Below are positions 9,911 to 18,979 of a stretch of 64,000 nt of DNA, one piece after another. Position 1 is the first letter of the stretch. Every line of letters starts with the position of its first letter. The notes below the pieces were generated by a model. The model was not told the DNA's origin. It did no database searches and was given only the letters and a program-made list of their open reading frames with translations. A program made the position numbers and the translations under genes. Source of the DNA: Microvirga sp. GTDB lineage: Bacteria > Pseudomonadota > Alphaproteobacteria > Rhizobiales > Beijerinckiaceae. Where the stretch lies: assembly GCA_029266525.1 (NCBI GenBank), contig JAQSWQ010000053.1, positions 43,939 through 107,938 on the forward strand, read 5' to 3'.

Positions 9911-10025
9911 GGGACTGCTCCCAGATTGCTCCTAGCCCGGCTGCCGGCCGGGGTGGAGCGGTTGCAGGTCGCGGTGCGGCTTATTCGAGGCCCGGCTGGC
10001 GACCGGGCAAGCCTCCCGCGGCTTG

Positions 10026-10168
10026 CCGTCATTCCGGGGCGGACCGAAGGTCCGAGCCCGGAACCCATAAACTCAGTGGTTCATGGGTGACGGAGAGGTG
10101 GCGCGCCGTTCGGAAACGGCGGCGGTTATGGGTTCCGGGCTCGCCCCGCGGGCGCCCCGGAATGACGG
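10026..10168. repeat. REP-like inverted repeat between nusG and rplK
   Basis: Two long complementary arms: CCGTCATTCCGGGGCG ... CCCGGAACCCATAA (10026-10070) and TTATGGGTTCCGGGCTCG ... CCCCGGAATGACGG (10126-10168). The right arm abuts the nusG stop codon. A second repeat family with the same CGTCAT-CCCGG core recurs at 27509-27614, 45632-45725 and 56818-56921. Confidence 0.85.
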
Positions 10169-10169
10169 A

Positions 10170-10730
10170 TCAGGTCTTCTCGACCTGCGTGTACTCAAGC
10201 TCGACCGGCGTGGCGCGGCCGAAGATCGAGACCGCCACCTTGAGGCGGGCGCGGCCCTCGTCGACCTCCTCGACAGTGCCGTTGAACGAGGCGAAGGGGC
10301 CGTCGGCGACGCGGACCGTCTCGCCGATCTCGAAGTGGATGGTCGGCTTCGGATGCTCGACGCCCTCGGCGACCTGGCCCTTGATGCGCTCGGCCTCGGA
10401 GTCGGGGATCGGCACCGGCTTCGCCTTGTCGGCGCCGAGGAAGCCCGTGACCTTCGGGGTGTTCTTGATGAGATGGTAGACTTGGTCGGTGAGGTCGCAT
10501 TTCACGAGCACGTAGCCCGGGAAGAACTTGCGCTCGGAATCGACCTTACGGCCGCGGCGCACCTCGACGACCTTCTCGGTCGGGACCAGCACCTCCTCGA
10601 ACTTGTCGGCGAGCCCGCGCTGCTGGGCCTGGTCCTTGATCGACTGCGCGACCTTGTTCTCGAAGTTCGAATAGGCGTGGACGATGTACCAGCGCTTGTT
10701 CGACGCCGCCGCCGGCGATGCTTCCGCCAT
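10170..10730 (-). CDS. nusG: Transcription termination/antitermination protein NusG
   Basis: 186 residues. NGN domain (RWYIVHAYSNFENKVAQSI ... FPGYVLVKCDL) and C-terminal KOW domain (IGETVRVADGPFASFNGTVE). Links RNA polymerase to Rho or the ribosome. ATG at 10730 follows GGGAG at a good distance; the frame is open five codons further. The gene starts 17 bp after secE. Confidence 0.97.
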   Translation of the reverse strand: MAEASPAAASNKRWYIVHAYSNFENKVAQSIKDQAQQRGLADKFEEVLVPTEKVVEVRRGRKVDSERKFFPGYVLVKCDLTDQVYHLIKNTPKVTGFLGADKAKPVPIPDSEAERIKGQVAEGVEHPKPTIHFEIGETVRVADGPFASFNGTVEEVDEGRARLKVAVSIFGRATPVELEYTQVEKT

Positions 10731-10747
10731 GCTCTGTGCTCCCACCG

Positions 10748-10945
10748 CTAGCTCCCGAGCCCCAGGACGAGGCGGATCACGACCCGGATCACCTGGTCGG
10801 TGAGGAGGAAGAACACGCTCGCGAGCACGACCATCACGAACACCATGGCGGTCGTGATCATGGTCTCCTTGCGGGTCGGCCAGGTGACCTTCGAGCCTTC
10901 GGCCCGGACCTGCTGGAGGAATTCCGCGGGATTCGTCTTCGCCAT
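10748..10945 (-). CDS. secE: Preprotein translocase subunit SecE
   Basis: 65 residues, the short single-helix form typical of most bacteria. FLQQVRAEGSKVTWPTRKET is the conserved amphipathic helix, followed by one transmembrane segment (TAMVFVMVVLASVFFLLTDQ). First gene of the secE-nusG-rplK-rplA operon. Confidence 0.96.
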   Translation of the reverse strand: MAKTNPAEFLQQVRAEGSKVTWPTRKETMITTAMVFVMVVLASVFFLLTDQVIRVVIRLVLGLGS

Positions 10946-11074
10946 CGCTGTCCCGCCCGCGCCGGGGCGCGGAACGGCCTCATCCTGTCGTCGGGGCTGC
11001 CGCCCAAATTAGCTGCGGCGCGAAGCACTCAAGCTCCGCGCCACCTCGACCAAGCATAAGCTGGGATGGCGAGG

Positions 11075-11103
11075 CCTATAATGCAACTTTTTCGCCTTGT
11101 CGA
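11075..11103 (-). promoter_or_regulatory. Candidate promoter of the secE-nusG operon
   Basis: On the minus strand TCGACA (11103-11098), a 17-base spacer and TATAGG (11080-11075) form a good sigma-70-like promoter about 130 bases before the secE ATG. The same bases read TATAAT on the plus strand (11077-11082), where they could serve the YidB-like gene, but no matching -35 is clear there. Confidence 0.5.
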
Positions 11104-11236
11104 TGACCCTTGGGCCGGCGGCGCCGGGCGGAGGCCGTTTCGCGATGGCCCGCCGAACGTTCGGCCCGGTCGCGCGTTACGGGGAGGATGCGCGCCCGCC
11201 TTGCCGGGCGCCGACGCTTCCACGAGGAGATTGAGG

Positions 11237-11770
11237 ATGAGCCGCGGATTTCCGTCGATGACGGCGCTGTTGGGACTGCTCGCCATCGCGGGCTACCAGA
11301 ACAAGGACAAGATCGCCGAGATGCTTGGCGGCGGCGGGCAGGGCGCGGGCGCGCCCCGCCAGGGCGGCCGGCCGGGCGGCTCGGCCGGGCAGGGTGGCGG
11401 CTCGGGCGGGCTGCTTGGAGGCGCCGGCGGGCAGGGCGGCGGCCTCGGCGGGCTGCTTGCCGGCCTCGGCGGCGGCGCCGGCGCCGGCGGTCTCCTCACC
11501 GGGGGCTTGCGCGACCTCGTCGAGAGCTTCAGGCAGAACGGCCAGGGCGAGGTGGCGGATTCCTGGGTCGGCCGCGGTCCGAACAAGCAGATCGCGCCGC
11601 ACGAGCTCGAGCGGGCGATCGGCCCGGACACGCTCGCGACCCTGTCGCGAGAGACCGGCCTCTCGCGCGAGGAGCTCCTGGCAAGGCTCTCCCGCGAGCT
11701 CCCCGACGCGGTCGACAAGTACACGCCCGAGGGACGGCTGCCGAGCGAGAGCGAGTTCTCGCGGGGTTGA
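11237..11770 (+). CDS. YidB family protein (DUF937)
   Basis: 177 residues. A short N-terminal helix ([23 protein letters not shown]), a long Gly-rich repeat of GGLLGG/GGSGG type (about residues 35-100), and a C-terminal YidB-like domain with [21 protein letters not shown] and [19 protein letters not shown]. The function of the family is unknown. GAGGAG lies close upstream of ATG 11237, chosen over the far upstream open frame. Confidence 0.85.
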   Translation: MSRGFPSMTALLGLLAIAGYQNKDKIAEMLGGGGQGAGAPRQGGRPGGSAGQGGGSGGLLGGAGGQGGGLGGLLAGLGGGAGAGGLLTGGLRDLVESFRQNGQGEVADSWVGRGPNKQIAPHELERAIGPDTLATLSRETGLSREELLARLSRELPDAVDKYTPEGRLPSESEFSRG

Positions 11771-12235
11771 CGCCTCTCCCCTCGGAGAGGGGGCGCGCCA
11801 AATCTCTCGGCGGTCCCGGGCCTCGCACGATCGCACTGTCAAAGAGCGGGGGAGCAGGACGCCAGGGCCGGCTCACATTGTTTAGGATGCCAGGTCACCT
11901 GGCGTCCTGCACGGCGTCTTTAGGCCCGAAGCCTTCCGCGTACTTGTCGGCGGTCGGGTCTCTTGATCCGGAACGCCGGCCCTGCCCGAGGTCATCGCCC
12001 GGGCGTGGTCGGACGCGTCCGGCCTTCTCCCGATCCGCTTCCAGCCCCGAGAGGCAGCCCCGCCGTAGTGCAGGCCCACATTCGCCGGGACCCCCGAATT
12101 GGCTTCGGCCTCCCGAGCCCGGAGCACGCGTCAGCTCCGACCGCAGGCGCCGCTCCCGCCCCCCTAACGACGCCTCGCGAGAGCGTCCCCCTGCGGACGG
12201 GATGGGGTCATCTAGGACTAAAATCCAGAACGCAT
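11771..12235. other. Non-coding interval, GC-rich, with a strong inverted repeat at 11854-11910
   Basis: No convincing gene on either strand. A REP-like CTCTCCC unit follows the YidB stop. GCAGGACGCCAG (11854-11865) and CTGGCGTCCTGC (11899-11910) are perfect complements, and the inner GCCAGGTCACCTGGC is itself palindromic, so two alternative hairpins can form. TTGACA is seen on the minus strand beside it (about 11842-11837) but no -10 partner. Confidence 0.5.
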
Positions 12236-12434
12236 CCCTCTCCCGGAGAGAGGGTGGCGCCGATTGCCTCTCCCAAGGGGAGAGGCCGAGTCGCGCCGCA
12301 GGCGCGAGCCGGGTGAGGGGAGCGCCCTCTGTGTTTGAACCGTACGCCCTCACCCGGACGGCTTTCGCCGTCTCGACCTCTCCCCTACGGGAGAGGGTGG
12401 CGCCGATGCCTCTCCCAAGGGGAGAGGCCGAGTC
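12236..12434. repeat. REP-like palindrome array
   Basis: Successive CCCTCTCC...GGAGAGGG palindromes joined by the module GTCGCGCCGCAGGCGCGAGC and a CCCTCACCCGGACGG stretch. Two near-copies lie between 12236 and 12434, continuing into the tandem repeat that follows. No coding potential accepted. Confidence 0.75.
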
Positions 12435-12632
12435 GCGCCGCAGGCGCGAGCCGGGGCAGGGGGCGCTCTTTCCGGCGAGACCTTACTCCCTCACCCGGAC
12501 GGCGCCTCCGCGCCGTCTCGACCTATCCCCCCGGCGCCGCAGGCGCGAGCCGGGGCAGGGGGCGCTCTTTCCGGCGAGACCTTACTCCCTCACCCGGACG
12601 GCGCCTCCGCGCCGTCTCGACCTATCCCCCCG
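12435..12632. repeat. Perfect 99 bp tandem direct repeat (two copies)
   Basis: Copy one starts at 12435 and copy two at 12534, each beginning GCGCCGCAGGCGCGAGCC and ending in CGACCTATCCCCCC; I see no difference between them by eye. It is built from the same REP-like modules as the preceding array, so a recent duplication. Confidence 0.85.
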
Positions 12633-12812
12633 GGAGAGGTGGGCGCGTGCATGATCCGGCATTGCCGATGGCAGCGAGTGTGCCGGGCGGCCAGGGCTCG
12701 TCAAGGCTCTGCGACCGGCGGAGCCGGCGCGCGCCCTCGGCGCGCGGCTTGACGAGCCCTGGACCGTCCCGGCGAGAATGCCGGCATAGGGAACGGTGAC
12801 GTGTGATCGCCC

Positions 12813-13135
12813 CTACGCAGGCTTACGGCGTATTGCCCGCAGCTCAGCGACTAGATGTCGGCCCTTCTCCGTGACCTCCCAGAGATGATAGGTATACCTA
12901 AACGACCCGCCCAAAGTTGAGGCCTCAGAATCGATCCGAATTAGGCCGAGAGCTTCGAACTGATGGCCCATCGTGGAGATCGACTCTGGTGATATTTGAA
13001 TCGTCTGGCTGTCTGGCAGATCGAGGTGGATTTTGAGAGTATTCTGAAAATGATGCTTGACTGTACTTTCTGATGGTCTGTCGTATATGATCCCGATAAG
13101 AAGGAAAAAGATTGAATTCCAGCCAACGAGATTTT
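12813..13135 (-). other. Out-of-frame 3' part of the DUF4062 gene
   Basis: Read in the frame one base off from the upstream gene, this stretch gives VGWNSIFFLLIGIIYD (a hydrophobic segment), MGHQFEALGLIRI and YTYHLWEVTEKGRHL, ending with TAG at 12813. It looks like the true C-terminus with a winged-helix-like end. Adding one base to the AAAA run (TTTT on the plus strand, 13132-13135) joins it to the upstream frame. Confidence 0.65.
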
Positions 13136-13855
13136 GCTACGTTCCAAATCTACATACTTCTTTTCTCGAGCGGTGCTCTCCGGTGCCTCTACCCGAACGA
13201 GCACAGGGAACTCGAATTCGTCCTCACCATGCGAGAGGTGCGGTGGGAACGTGAGCTCGACCGTCTCCAAATCAGAGAGCTTGGCTTGAAGCTCCTGGTT
13301 TAGTTTTCGCAACTCCTCCAGCTCTTTGTACACTGCGGGATCAGCGGCTTGGTTTCCCCGCACCCAGCCGACTCCTGGGGAGAGGTTCACCGCATTTGCA
13401 ATGGCAATTACTACCTTGGTACAGAGTTCGGCTGGATCATTCCAGTAATCAACTAGGCGTCCGGTTGCAAGCCGGTCTCGAAAAGCCTTCAATTTTCGGG
13501 CCTTGGCGCGATTTTCGTCCGTCTTACCGACCGGGATAGCCTCCGGACTGCCGTGTAGAAATGCTAGTACTGGCAAGCCTTTGGAGAGTGCGTACTCATA
13601 TTCTCTTTCTGTGAAGCTGATCCTGTCGTCCGCAAGTGATCCATATCGACCGCCGACCATAACAACATAGTAGTCACACCGATCTATCACGCGCTGAATG
13701 AACTCCAGCTGCTGCTGATCGGCCGCCGGGAATAGTTCCATTCCGGCAGGAACGAAGCCAGCCTTGGCGAGAGTTTCGCTTACTTGCCTGCGCTCGTCTT
13801 TCAGATCAGCGTAGGTAGAGCTTACAACACTTGGTATATGGTTTCCATCGCGCAC
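12941..13855 (-). CDS. DUF4062 domain-containing protein, frameshifted near the 3' end
   Basis: N-terminal DUF4062 domain: IPSVVSSTYADLKDERRQV, AGMELFPAADQQQLEFI, CDYYVVMVGGRYGSL and ISFTEREYEYAL. This domain is predicted to have a TIR/Toll-like alpha-beta fold and is often found in STAND-type and other prokaryotic conflict proteins. A coiled-coil-like stretch (VYKELEELRKLNQELQAKL) follows. GTG at 13855 fits the domain start; the frame is open to 13999. The last 30 or so residues are out of frame nonsense caused by a one-base loss in an A run; the real C-terminus is at 12813-13135. Base composition is lower in GC than the chromosome. Confidence 0.8.
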   Translation of the reverse strand: MRDGNHIPSVVSSTYADLKDERRQVSETLAKAGFVPAGMELFPAADQQQLEFIQRVIDRCDYYVVMVGGRYGSLADDRISFTEREYEYALSKGLPVLAFLHGSPEAIPVGKTDENRAKARKLKAFRDRLATGRLVDYWNDPAELCTKVVIAIANAVNLSPGVGWVRGNQAADPAVYKELEELRKLNQELQAKLSDLETVELTFPPHLSHGEDEFEFPVLVRVEAPESTAREKKYVDLERSKISLAGIQSFSFLSGSYTTDHQKVQSSIIFRILSKSTSICQTARRFKYHQSRSPRWAISSKLSA

Positions 13856-13967
13856 CAGTCTCAATCGTCTGGCTTCCACATCCGTCCGCGAGTTCGACCC
13901 ACAGAGCGGTCTCGTCAAATCGAACTGCCGTCGCCGAAATGGTCGTAGCACCGTGGATCCTAGGGGC

Positions 13968-14798
13968 TCACGCCGCGCGTCTACCGAAAGCAGGATCATT
14001 CAATCTGCCGAGAAGCCGATCCGGTGGCGTGAAATCGTTACGCTCCGCCGCCGGCAGCCACGAGAGATCCTTCACGGCGAGGCCAAACACAAAGAGGCCC
14101 GTCCGCAAACGAGCAAGGCAGCCGAATAGGCCCTCGCTTCGGTTTTCATCGTAGCGATACACGAACTGCTCGGTCGTATCCCAGACTCCCTGCAGGAGGG
14201 CGCGAGTTCGCGGAAAGAGTTCCACAAGTTCGCGCGGCATGCCCTTCGCAGCCACATCTTCTTTGGTTTTGAACGTGGCAAAAACTCCGCCGGTACTCGG
14301 CAAAGGCTGACTGATGTGATCGAAGTAGAGGCCGAGAGTGAACTTATGTGCAAAGAGATTTAGCAGCGGGATGGTCTTGGCACCAATCGACACGACTGGC
14401 CCATTCAGCGGAATATCGAGGCCGTGCTCGCGCAAATGCCGGCGTGCTTTCTTCCTATCGATCAAACCGAGTTTGGTCCACTCGCTGAGGATCTCCGGTG
14501 CTTGCTTCCGGAGTCTAGCAGCCAGGCGACTATGATCGTATGCCTCGCTGTCAGTTATTTCGTCGAAGCGCCACCGGGCGACGAGCGAGACCACCAGATC
14601 GGCTGTGCTCGTTCCTCGATTGCAATCATCACAGGCTGGTACCACTAGCCTATCAGGTCTGTGAGAGCGGTCGAACAACGCACGTGGCGGGACGTGCTCG
14701 CGCGTTGTTGCAATGCGGATGCCGCCACAGAGGCAGCAGTAGGGATGCTGCTCCAGCAACTTTGCAGTGGCAGATCGGGCGCGCTTTGCTTCACCCAT
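13968..14798 (-). CDS. HNH-type zinc-finger/nuclease-like protein
   Basis: 276 residues. N-terminal module CCLCGG (about residue 21), REHVPPRALF (about 33-42) and CDDCNRG (about 56-62) has the CxxC ... H ... CxxCN layout of HNH endonuclease-like proteins. The remaining 200 residues are unrecognised. It is transcribed just ahead of the DUF4062 gene on the same strand, and both share a lower GC content than nrdJ and the ribosomal genes around, so the two probably arrived together. Possible defence or conflict function; no experimental family known to me. Confidence 0.75.
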   Translation of the reverse strand: MGEAKRARSATAKLLEQHPYCCLCGGIRIATTREHVPPRALFDRSHRPDRLVVPACDDCNRGTSTADLVVSLVARWRFDEITDSEAYDHSRLAARLRKQAPEILSEWTKLGLIDRKKARRHLREHGLDIPLNGPVVSIGAKTIPLLNLFAHKFTLGLYFDHISQPLPSTGGVFATFKTKEDVAAKGMPRELVELFPRTRALLQGVWDTTEQFVYRYDENRSEGLFGCLARLRTGLFVFGLAVKDLSWLPAAERNDFTPPDRLLGRLNDPAFGRRAA

Positions 14799-14810
14799 TT
14801 CGCTTCGGAC

Positions 14811-17800
14811 TCAACTACACCCCGTCGTCCCCCCGCACGTGTCGCACTTCAGGCAGGTCCCGTTCCGCACCAGCGTGAAGTTGGCGCATTCCGGGCAGGA
14901 CTCGCCTTCGTAGCCTTTCATGCGGGCCTCGGTGCGCTTGTCGGCGACCGACGGGCCTGCTGCCGCGGCCAAGGGCGGCGTGAAGGGCAGGTCCAGCACG
15001 CCGGTTTGCAGCGCCGGCGCCCCGGCGAAGTCGCCCTTGAGCGCGGTTGCGCCCTCGACCATGTAGCCGCCTCCGCCGCCCTGGATCAGCATCAGCGGGC
15101 GGCCGCGCACGAAGCCGGTCGAGACCACCTGCGGGGCGGGCGCTGCCGCCGCGCCGCCGCCGCCGTCCGGCGCCTTGCCCTCGGCCTCGCCGCGGCCGAT
15201 CACGTCGGGGCCGATCTCGGACGGGTCGACATGGGCCAAGTCGGTGCGGCCGAGATAGGAGATCGCGAGTTCGCGGAAGACGTAGTCGAGGATCGAGGTC
15301 GCGTTCTTGATGCGCTCGTTGCCCTGCACGAAGCCCGCCGGCTCGAAGCGCGTGAAGGTGAAGGCGTCGACATATTCCTCGAGCGGCACGCCGTATTGCA
15401 GGCCGAGCGAGATCGCGATGGCGAAGTTGTTCATCATCGCCCGGAAGGCCGCGCCCTCCTTGTGCATGTCGATGAAGATCTCGCCGAGGCGCCCGTCGGC
15501 GTATTCGCCGGTGTGCAGATAGACCTTGTGGTTGCCGACGACCGCCTTCTGGATGTAGCCGGTGCGGCGGTCCGGCACGCGCTCGCGGCGGCGCACCGGC
15601 ACCTCGACGCGCTCGACGCGCTCGATCACCCGCTCGACGATTCTTTCCGCGACCTGCGCGGCGCGGGCGGCGTTCGGCTGCGCAAGCAGCGCATCGACGG
15701 CGTCGAGCTCGTCCTCCTCCTCGTCGGCGATCAGCGCCGAGTTCAAGGGCTGCGACAGCTTCGAGCCGTCGCGGTAGAGGGCGTTGGCCTTGAGCGCGAG
15801 CCGCCAGGACAGCATGTAGGCGCTTTTGCAGTCCTCGACCGTCGCCTCGTTCGGCATGTTGATGGTCTTCGAGATCGCGCCCGAGATGAAGGGCTGCGCC
15901 GCCGCCATCATGCGGATGTGGCTCTCGACCGAGAGGTAGCGGCGCCCGATGCGACCGCACGGGTTGGCGCAGTCGAAGACCGGGTAGTGCTCGGGCTTGA
16001 GGTGCGGCGCGCCCTCGAGCGTCATCGCCCCGCAGATGTGGATGTTCGCCGCTTCGATGTCGGCCTTGGAGAAGCCGAGGAAGGGCAGGATCTCGAAGGC
16101 GGGATCGGCGAGCTTCTCGGCCGGGATGCCGAGCGTGTCGCGCAAGAAATCCTCGCCGAGGGTCCAGCGGTTGAACACGAACTTGATGTCGAAGGCCGAT
16201 TTCAGCCCGGCCTCGATCGCCGCGATCTTGTCGTCCGAAAAACCCTTGGCGCGGAGCGTCGCGGCGTTGATGGCCGGCGCCTGGCCGAGGGAGCCGTGGC
16301 CGACCGCATAGGCCTCGATCTCGGCGATCTCCGCCTCGCGATAGCCCAATGTCCGCAGCGCATCCGGCACGGCGCGGTTGATGATCTTGAAATAGCCGCC
16401 GCCGGCAAGCTTCTTGAACTTCACCAGCGCGAAGTCGGGCTCGATGCCGGTGGTGTCGCAATCCATGACGAGGCCGATCGTGCCGGTCGGCGCGATCACC
16501 GTCGCCTGCGCGTTGCGGTAGCCGTGGCGCTCGCCGAGATCGAGCGCGTCATCCCAGGCCTTCTTGGCGTGCTCGACGAGGCGCGGGTCCGGGCATGACG
16601 CATGATCGAGCGGCACCGGGTTGGTGTTGAGGAACTCGTAGCCGAAGACCTCGCCATGCGCGGCGCGGCGGTGGTTGCGGATGACCCGCAGCATCGAATC
16701 CGCGTTCTCGGCGTAGCGCGGGAAGGGGCCGAGTTCCTTCGCCATCATGGCCGATGTTGCATAGGACACGCCGGTCATGATGGCGGTGAGGGCGCCGCAG
16801 AGTGCGCGGCCCTCGTCGGAGTCGTAAGGCAGCCCCATGGTCATGAGGAGGCCGCCGATGTTGGCGTAGCCGAGCCCGAGCGTGCGGTACTCGAAGCTGA
16901 GCTGCGCGATCTCCTTCGAGGGGAACTGCGCCATCATGACCGAGATCTCGAGCACGATGGTCCACAGCCGCACGAGGTGCTCGTAGCCCTCGATGTCGAA
17001 GGCCTTGGCGTCCTTGTCGTAGAGGGCAAGCAGGTTCGCGGAGGCGAGATTGCAGGCCGTGTCGTCGAGGAACATGTATTCCGAGCACGGGTTCGAGGCC
17101 CGGATGCGCCCGCCGGCCGGGCAGGTGTGCCAGTCGTTCATGGTGGTGTTGAAGTGCAGGCCGGGATCCGCCGAGGCCCAGGCCGCCTCGCCGATCTTCT
17201 CCCACAGCTCGCAGGCTTTCAGCGTCTTCACGGTCTTGCCGGTGATGCGGGCGGTCAGGTTCCAGTCGGAATCCTCCTCGACGGCGCGCAGGAACTCATC
17301 GGTGAGCGAGACCGAGTTGTTGGAGTTCTGGCCCGAGACGGTGAGATAGGCCTCCGAATCCCAGTCCGTGTCGTAGGTGTCGAAGCTGATCTCCTTGTAG
17401 CCTTGGCGGGCGAACTGGATCACGCGCTTGATGTAGTTGTCCGGCACGCTCGCGCGGCGAGCGAGCTTGATCTCGCGCTTCAGGGCCGGGTTCTTCTCGG
17501 GATCGAAGCAAGCGTCGCCCTCGGCCTCGCAATTCACGCAGGCCTTCATGACCCCTTTCAGGTGCTTCTGGACGATCTTCGAGCCGGTGACGAGCGCGGC
17601 GACCTTCTGCTCCTCGCGCACCTTCCAGCCGATGTAGGTCTCGATGTCGGGGTGATCGATATCGACGACGACCATCTTCGCGGCGCGCCGCGTCGTGCCG
17701 CCGGACTTGATCGCGCCTGCCGCCCGGTCGCCGATCTTGAGGAAGGACATGAGGCCCGACGAGCGCCCGCCGCCCGAGAGCCGCTCCCCTTCGCCGCGCA

Positions 17801-18512
17801 GCGCCGAGAAGTTCGAGCCTGTGCCGGAGCCGTATTTGAACAGGCGGGCCTCGCGCACCCAGAGGTCCATGATGCCGCCCTCGTTGACGAGGTCGTCCTT
17901 CACCCCCTGGATGAAGCAGGCATGCGGCTGCGGATGCTCGTAGGAAGAAGCCGACTGCACGAGCTCGCCGGTCCTGTGGTCGACGTAGTAGTGGCCTTGC
18001 GCCGGCCCGTCGATGCCGTAGGCCCAGTGCAGGCCGGTGTTGAACCATTGCGGCGAGTTCGGCGCGCACATCTGCTGGGCCAGCATGTAGCGCAGCTCGT
18101 CATAGAAGGCGGAAGCGTCCTCCTCGGAGGAGAAGTAGCCGCCCTTCCAGCCCCAATAGGCCCAGCAGCCGGCGAGCCGATCGAAGACCTGCTTCGCCGA
18201 ATGCTCGGAGACGGTGCGCTCGTTCTCGGGCAGCTTCGCGAGCGCTTTCTCGTCGGCCTCGGCCCGCCACAGGAAGGAGGGGACGGCATTTTCCTCGACC
18301 TTGCGCAAGCGCGCCGGCACGCCGGCCTTGCGGAAGTACTTCTGGGCCAGCACGTCGGTCGCGACCTGGCTCCAGGCCTCCGGCACCTCGATGCCGTCCT
18401 GCTTGAACACCGTCGAGCCGTCCGGGTTGCGGATCTCGCTGACCGCGAGCCTGAAGGGGATCGCCGCATAAGGCGACTGGCCCTTCTTCGTGTAGCGCCG
18501 CTCGATCCGCAT
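14811..18512 (-). CDS. nrdJ: Vitamin B12-dependent (class II) ribonucleotide reductase
   Basis: 1233 residues, the usual size for the long alphaproteobacterial class II enzyme. Reduces ribonucleotides using adenosylcobalamin. Visible: [17 protein letters not shown], a first active-site Cys in HACFIQGV, the [18 protein letters not shown] motif with the radical Cys, [18 protein letters not shown], and a C-terminal zinc-ribbon CPECAN ... [14 protein letters not shown] lies just ahead of two ATGs; the second (18512) gives the conserved [16 protein letters not shown] probable NrdR site overlaps its promoter (18797-18830). Only a distant class II copy is seen here; other RNR genes are not in the window. 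Confidence 0.97.
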   Translation of the reverse strand: MRIERRYTKKGQSPYAAIPFRLAVSEIRNPDGSTVFKQDGIEVPEAWSQVATDVLAQKYFRKAGVPARLRKVEENAVPSFLWRAEADEKALAKLPENERTVSEHSAKQVFDRLAGCWAYWGWKGGYFSSEEDASAFYDELRYMLAQQMCAPNSPQWFNTGLHWAYGIDGPAQGHYYVDHRTGELVQSASSYEHPQPHACFIQGVKDDLVNEGGIMDLWVREARLFKYGSGTGSNFSALRGEGERLSGGGRSSGLMSFLKIGDRAAGAIKSGGTTRRAAKMVVVDIDHPDIETYIGWKVREEQKVAALVTGSKIVQKHLKGVMKACVNCEAEGDACFDPEKNPALKREIKLARRASVPDNYIKRVIQFARQGYKEISFDTYDTDWDSEAYLTVSGQNSNNSVSLTDEFLRAVEEDSDWNLTARITGKTVKTLKACELWEKIGEAAWASADPGLHFNTTMNDWHTCPAGGRIRASNPCSEYMFLDDTACNLASANLLALYDKDAKAFDIEGYEHLVRLWTIVLEISVMMAQFPSKEIAQLSFEYRTLGLGYANIGGLLMTMGLPYDSDEGRALCGALTAIMTGVSYATSAMMAKELGPFPRYAENADSMLRVIRNHRRAAHGEVFGYEFLNTNPVPLDHASCPDPRLVEHAKKAWDDALDLGERHGYRNAQATVIAPTGTIGLVMDCDTTGIEPDFALVKFKKLAGGGYFKIINRAVPDALRTLGYREAEIAEIEAYAVGHGSLGQAPAINAATLRAKGFSDDKIAAIEAGLKSAFDIKFVFNRWTLGEDFLRDTLGIPAEKLADPAFEILPFLGFSKADIEAANIHICGAMTLEGAPHLKPEHYPVFDCANPCGRIGRRYLSVESHIRMMAAAQPFISGAISKTINMPNEATVEDCKSAYMLSWRLALKANALYRDGSKLSQPLNSALIADEEEDELDAVDALLAQPNAARAAQVAERIVERVIERVERVEVPVRRRERVPDRRTGYIQKAVVGNHKVYLHTGEYADGRLGEIFIDMHKEGAAFRAMMNNFAIAISLGLQYGVPLEEYVDAFTFTRFEPAGFVQGNERIKNATSILDYVFRELAISYLGRTDLAHVDPSEIGPDVIGRGEAEGKAPDGGGGAAAAPAPQVVSTGFVRGRPLMLIQGGGGGYMVEGATALKGDFAGAPALQTGVLDLPFTPPLAAAAGPSVADKRTEARMKGYEGESCPECANFTLVRNGTCLKCDTCGGTTGCS

Positions 18513-18796
18513 CATCCCCTCCAAGAGCGCCCGGGCCCCCGCCCGGCGCCGCTGTTTCCCACCCGGATGTTTCTCGCTTTCCCCGCTTGTCGCCGGCGCG
18601 CGCGATCCCGCCGGTCCAAAGCCCTCAGGGCCGGACCGTTGCGCCGTCGAAGGTTCAGGGAAGTGCCGCCCGTGCGCTCCTTGCGACCGGGCAAACGCCA
18701 CAAGGAGGCCGACGCTAAAGCGAGTCTCGGAGCGCCGTCAACGACCCTTTGCGGCCGCGTCACGGAACTATGCATGGGGTGATAGGGTCCTGCGCT

Positions 18797-18830
18797 CCAC
18801 AAGATATAGTCATTTTCGAGTGGTTGCGAA
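18797..18830 (-). promoter_or_regulatory. nrdJ promoter with candidate NrdR box
   Basis: On the minus strand TTCGCA (18830-18825), 16 bases, TATATC (18808-18803). CCACAAGATATAGT (18797-18810, plus strand) overlaps the -10 and resembles alphaproteobacterial NrdR boxes. The usual second box about three helical turns away is not clear. The remaining bases between here and 18512 form a long leader in which I see no B12 riboswitch. Confidence 0.45.
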
Positions 18831-18979
18831 AGCCTTAACGGCGGGTTTCCGGAACCGTTCCAAAGGCTTGCCGCGCCGCGTCATGGCGACCGGCCGCGCG
18901 ACTCAGAATGCGGTCACGAGCCTGTGGATGACGTGGAGGGCGGGGAGGGGCAGGGGGCAGGAGTTGCTCGCCCAGAGGC

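Noticed and set aside
11890..12230. tmRNA, RNase P or other housekeeping RNA
   Set aside because: No tag-peptide frame with the usual start and end, no GGTTCGA-type T arm with CCA, and none of the RNase P core motifs could be found.
12435..12632. Possible CRISPR array
   Set aside because: Only two head-to-tail copies with no spacers between them, and the unit is built from REP-like modules.
14661..18782. Long plus-strand open frames (645 and 726 codons)
   Set aside because: They are antisense shadows of nrdJ, whose motifs run through the whole length.
18513..18979. Cobalamin riboswitch ahead of the B12-dependent reductase
   Set aside because: I looked for the conserved B12-box and GCCACTG-type core in the leader and saw none; only the promoter and NrdR-like site are supported.
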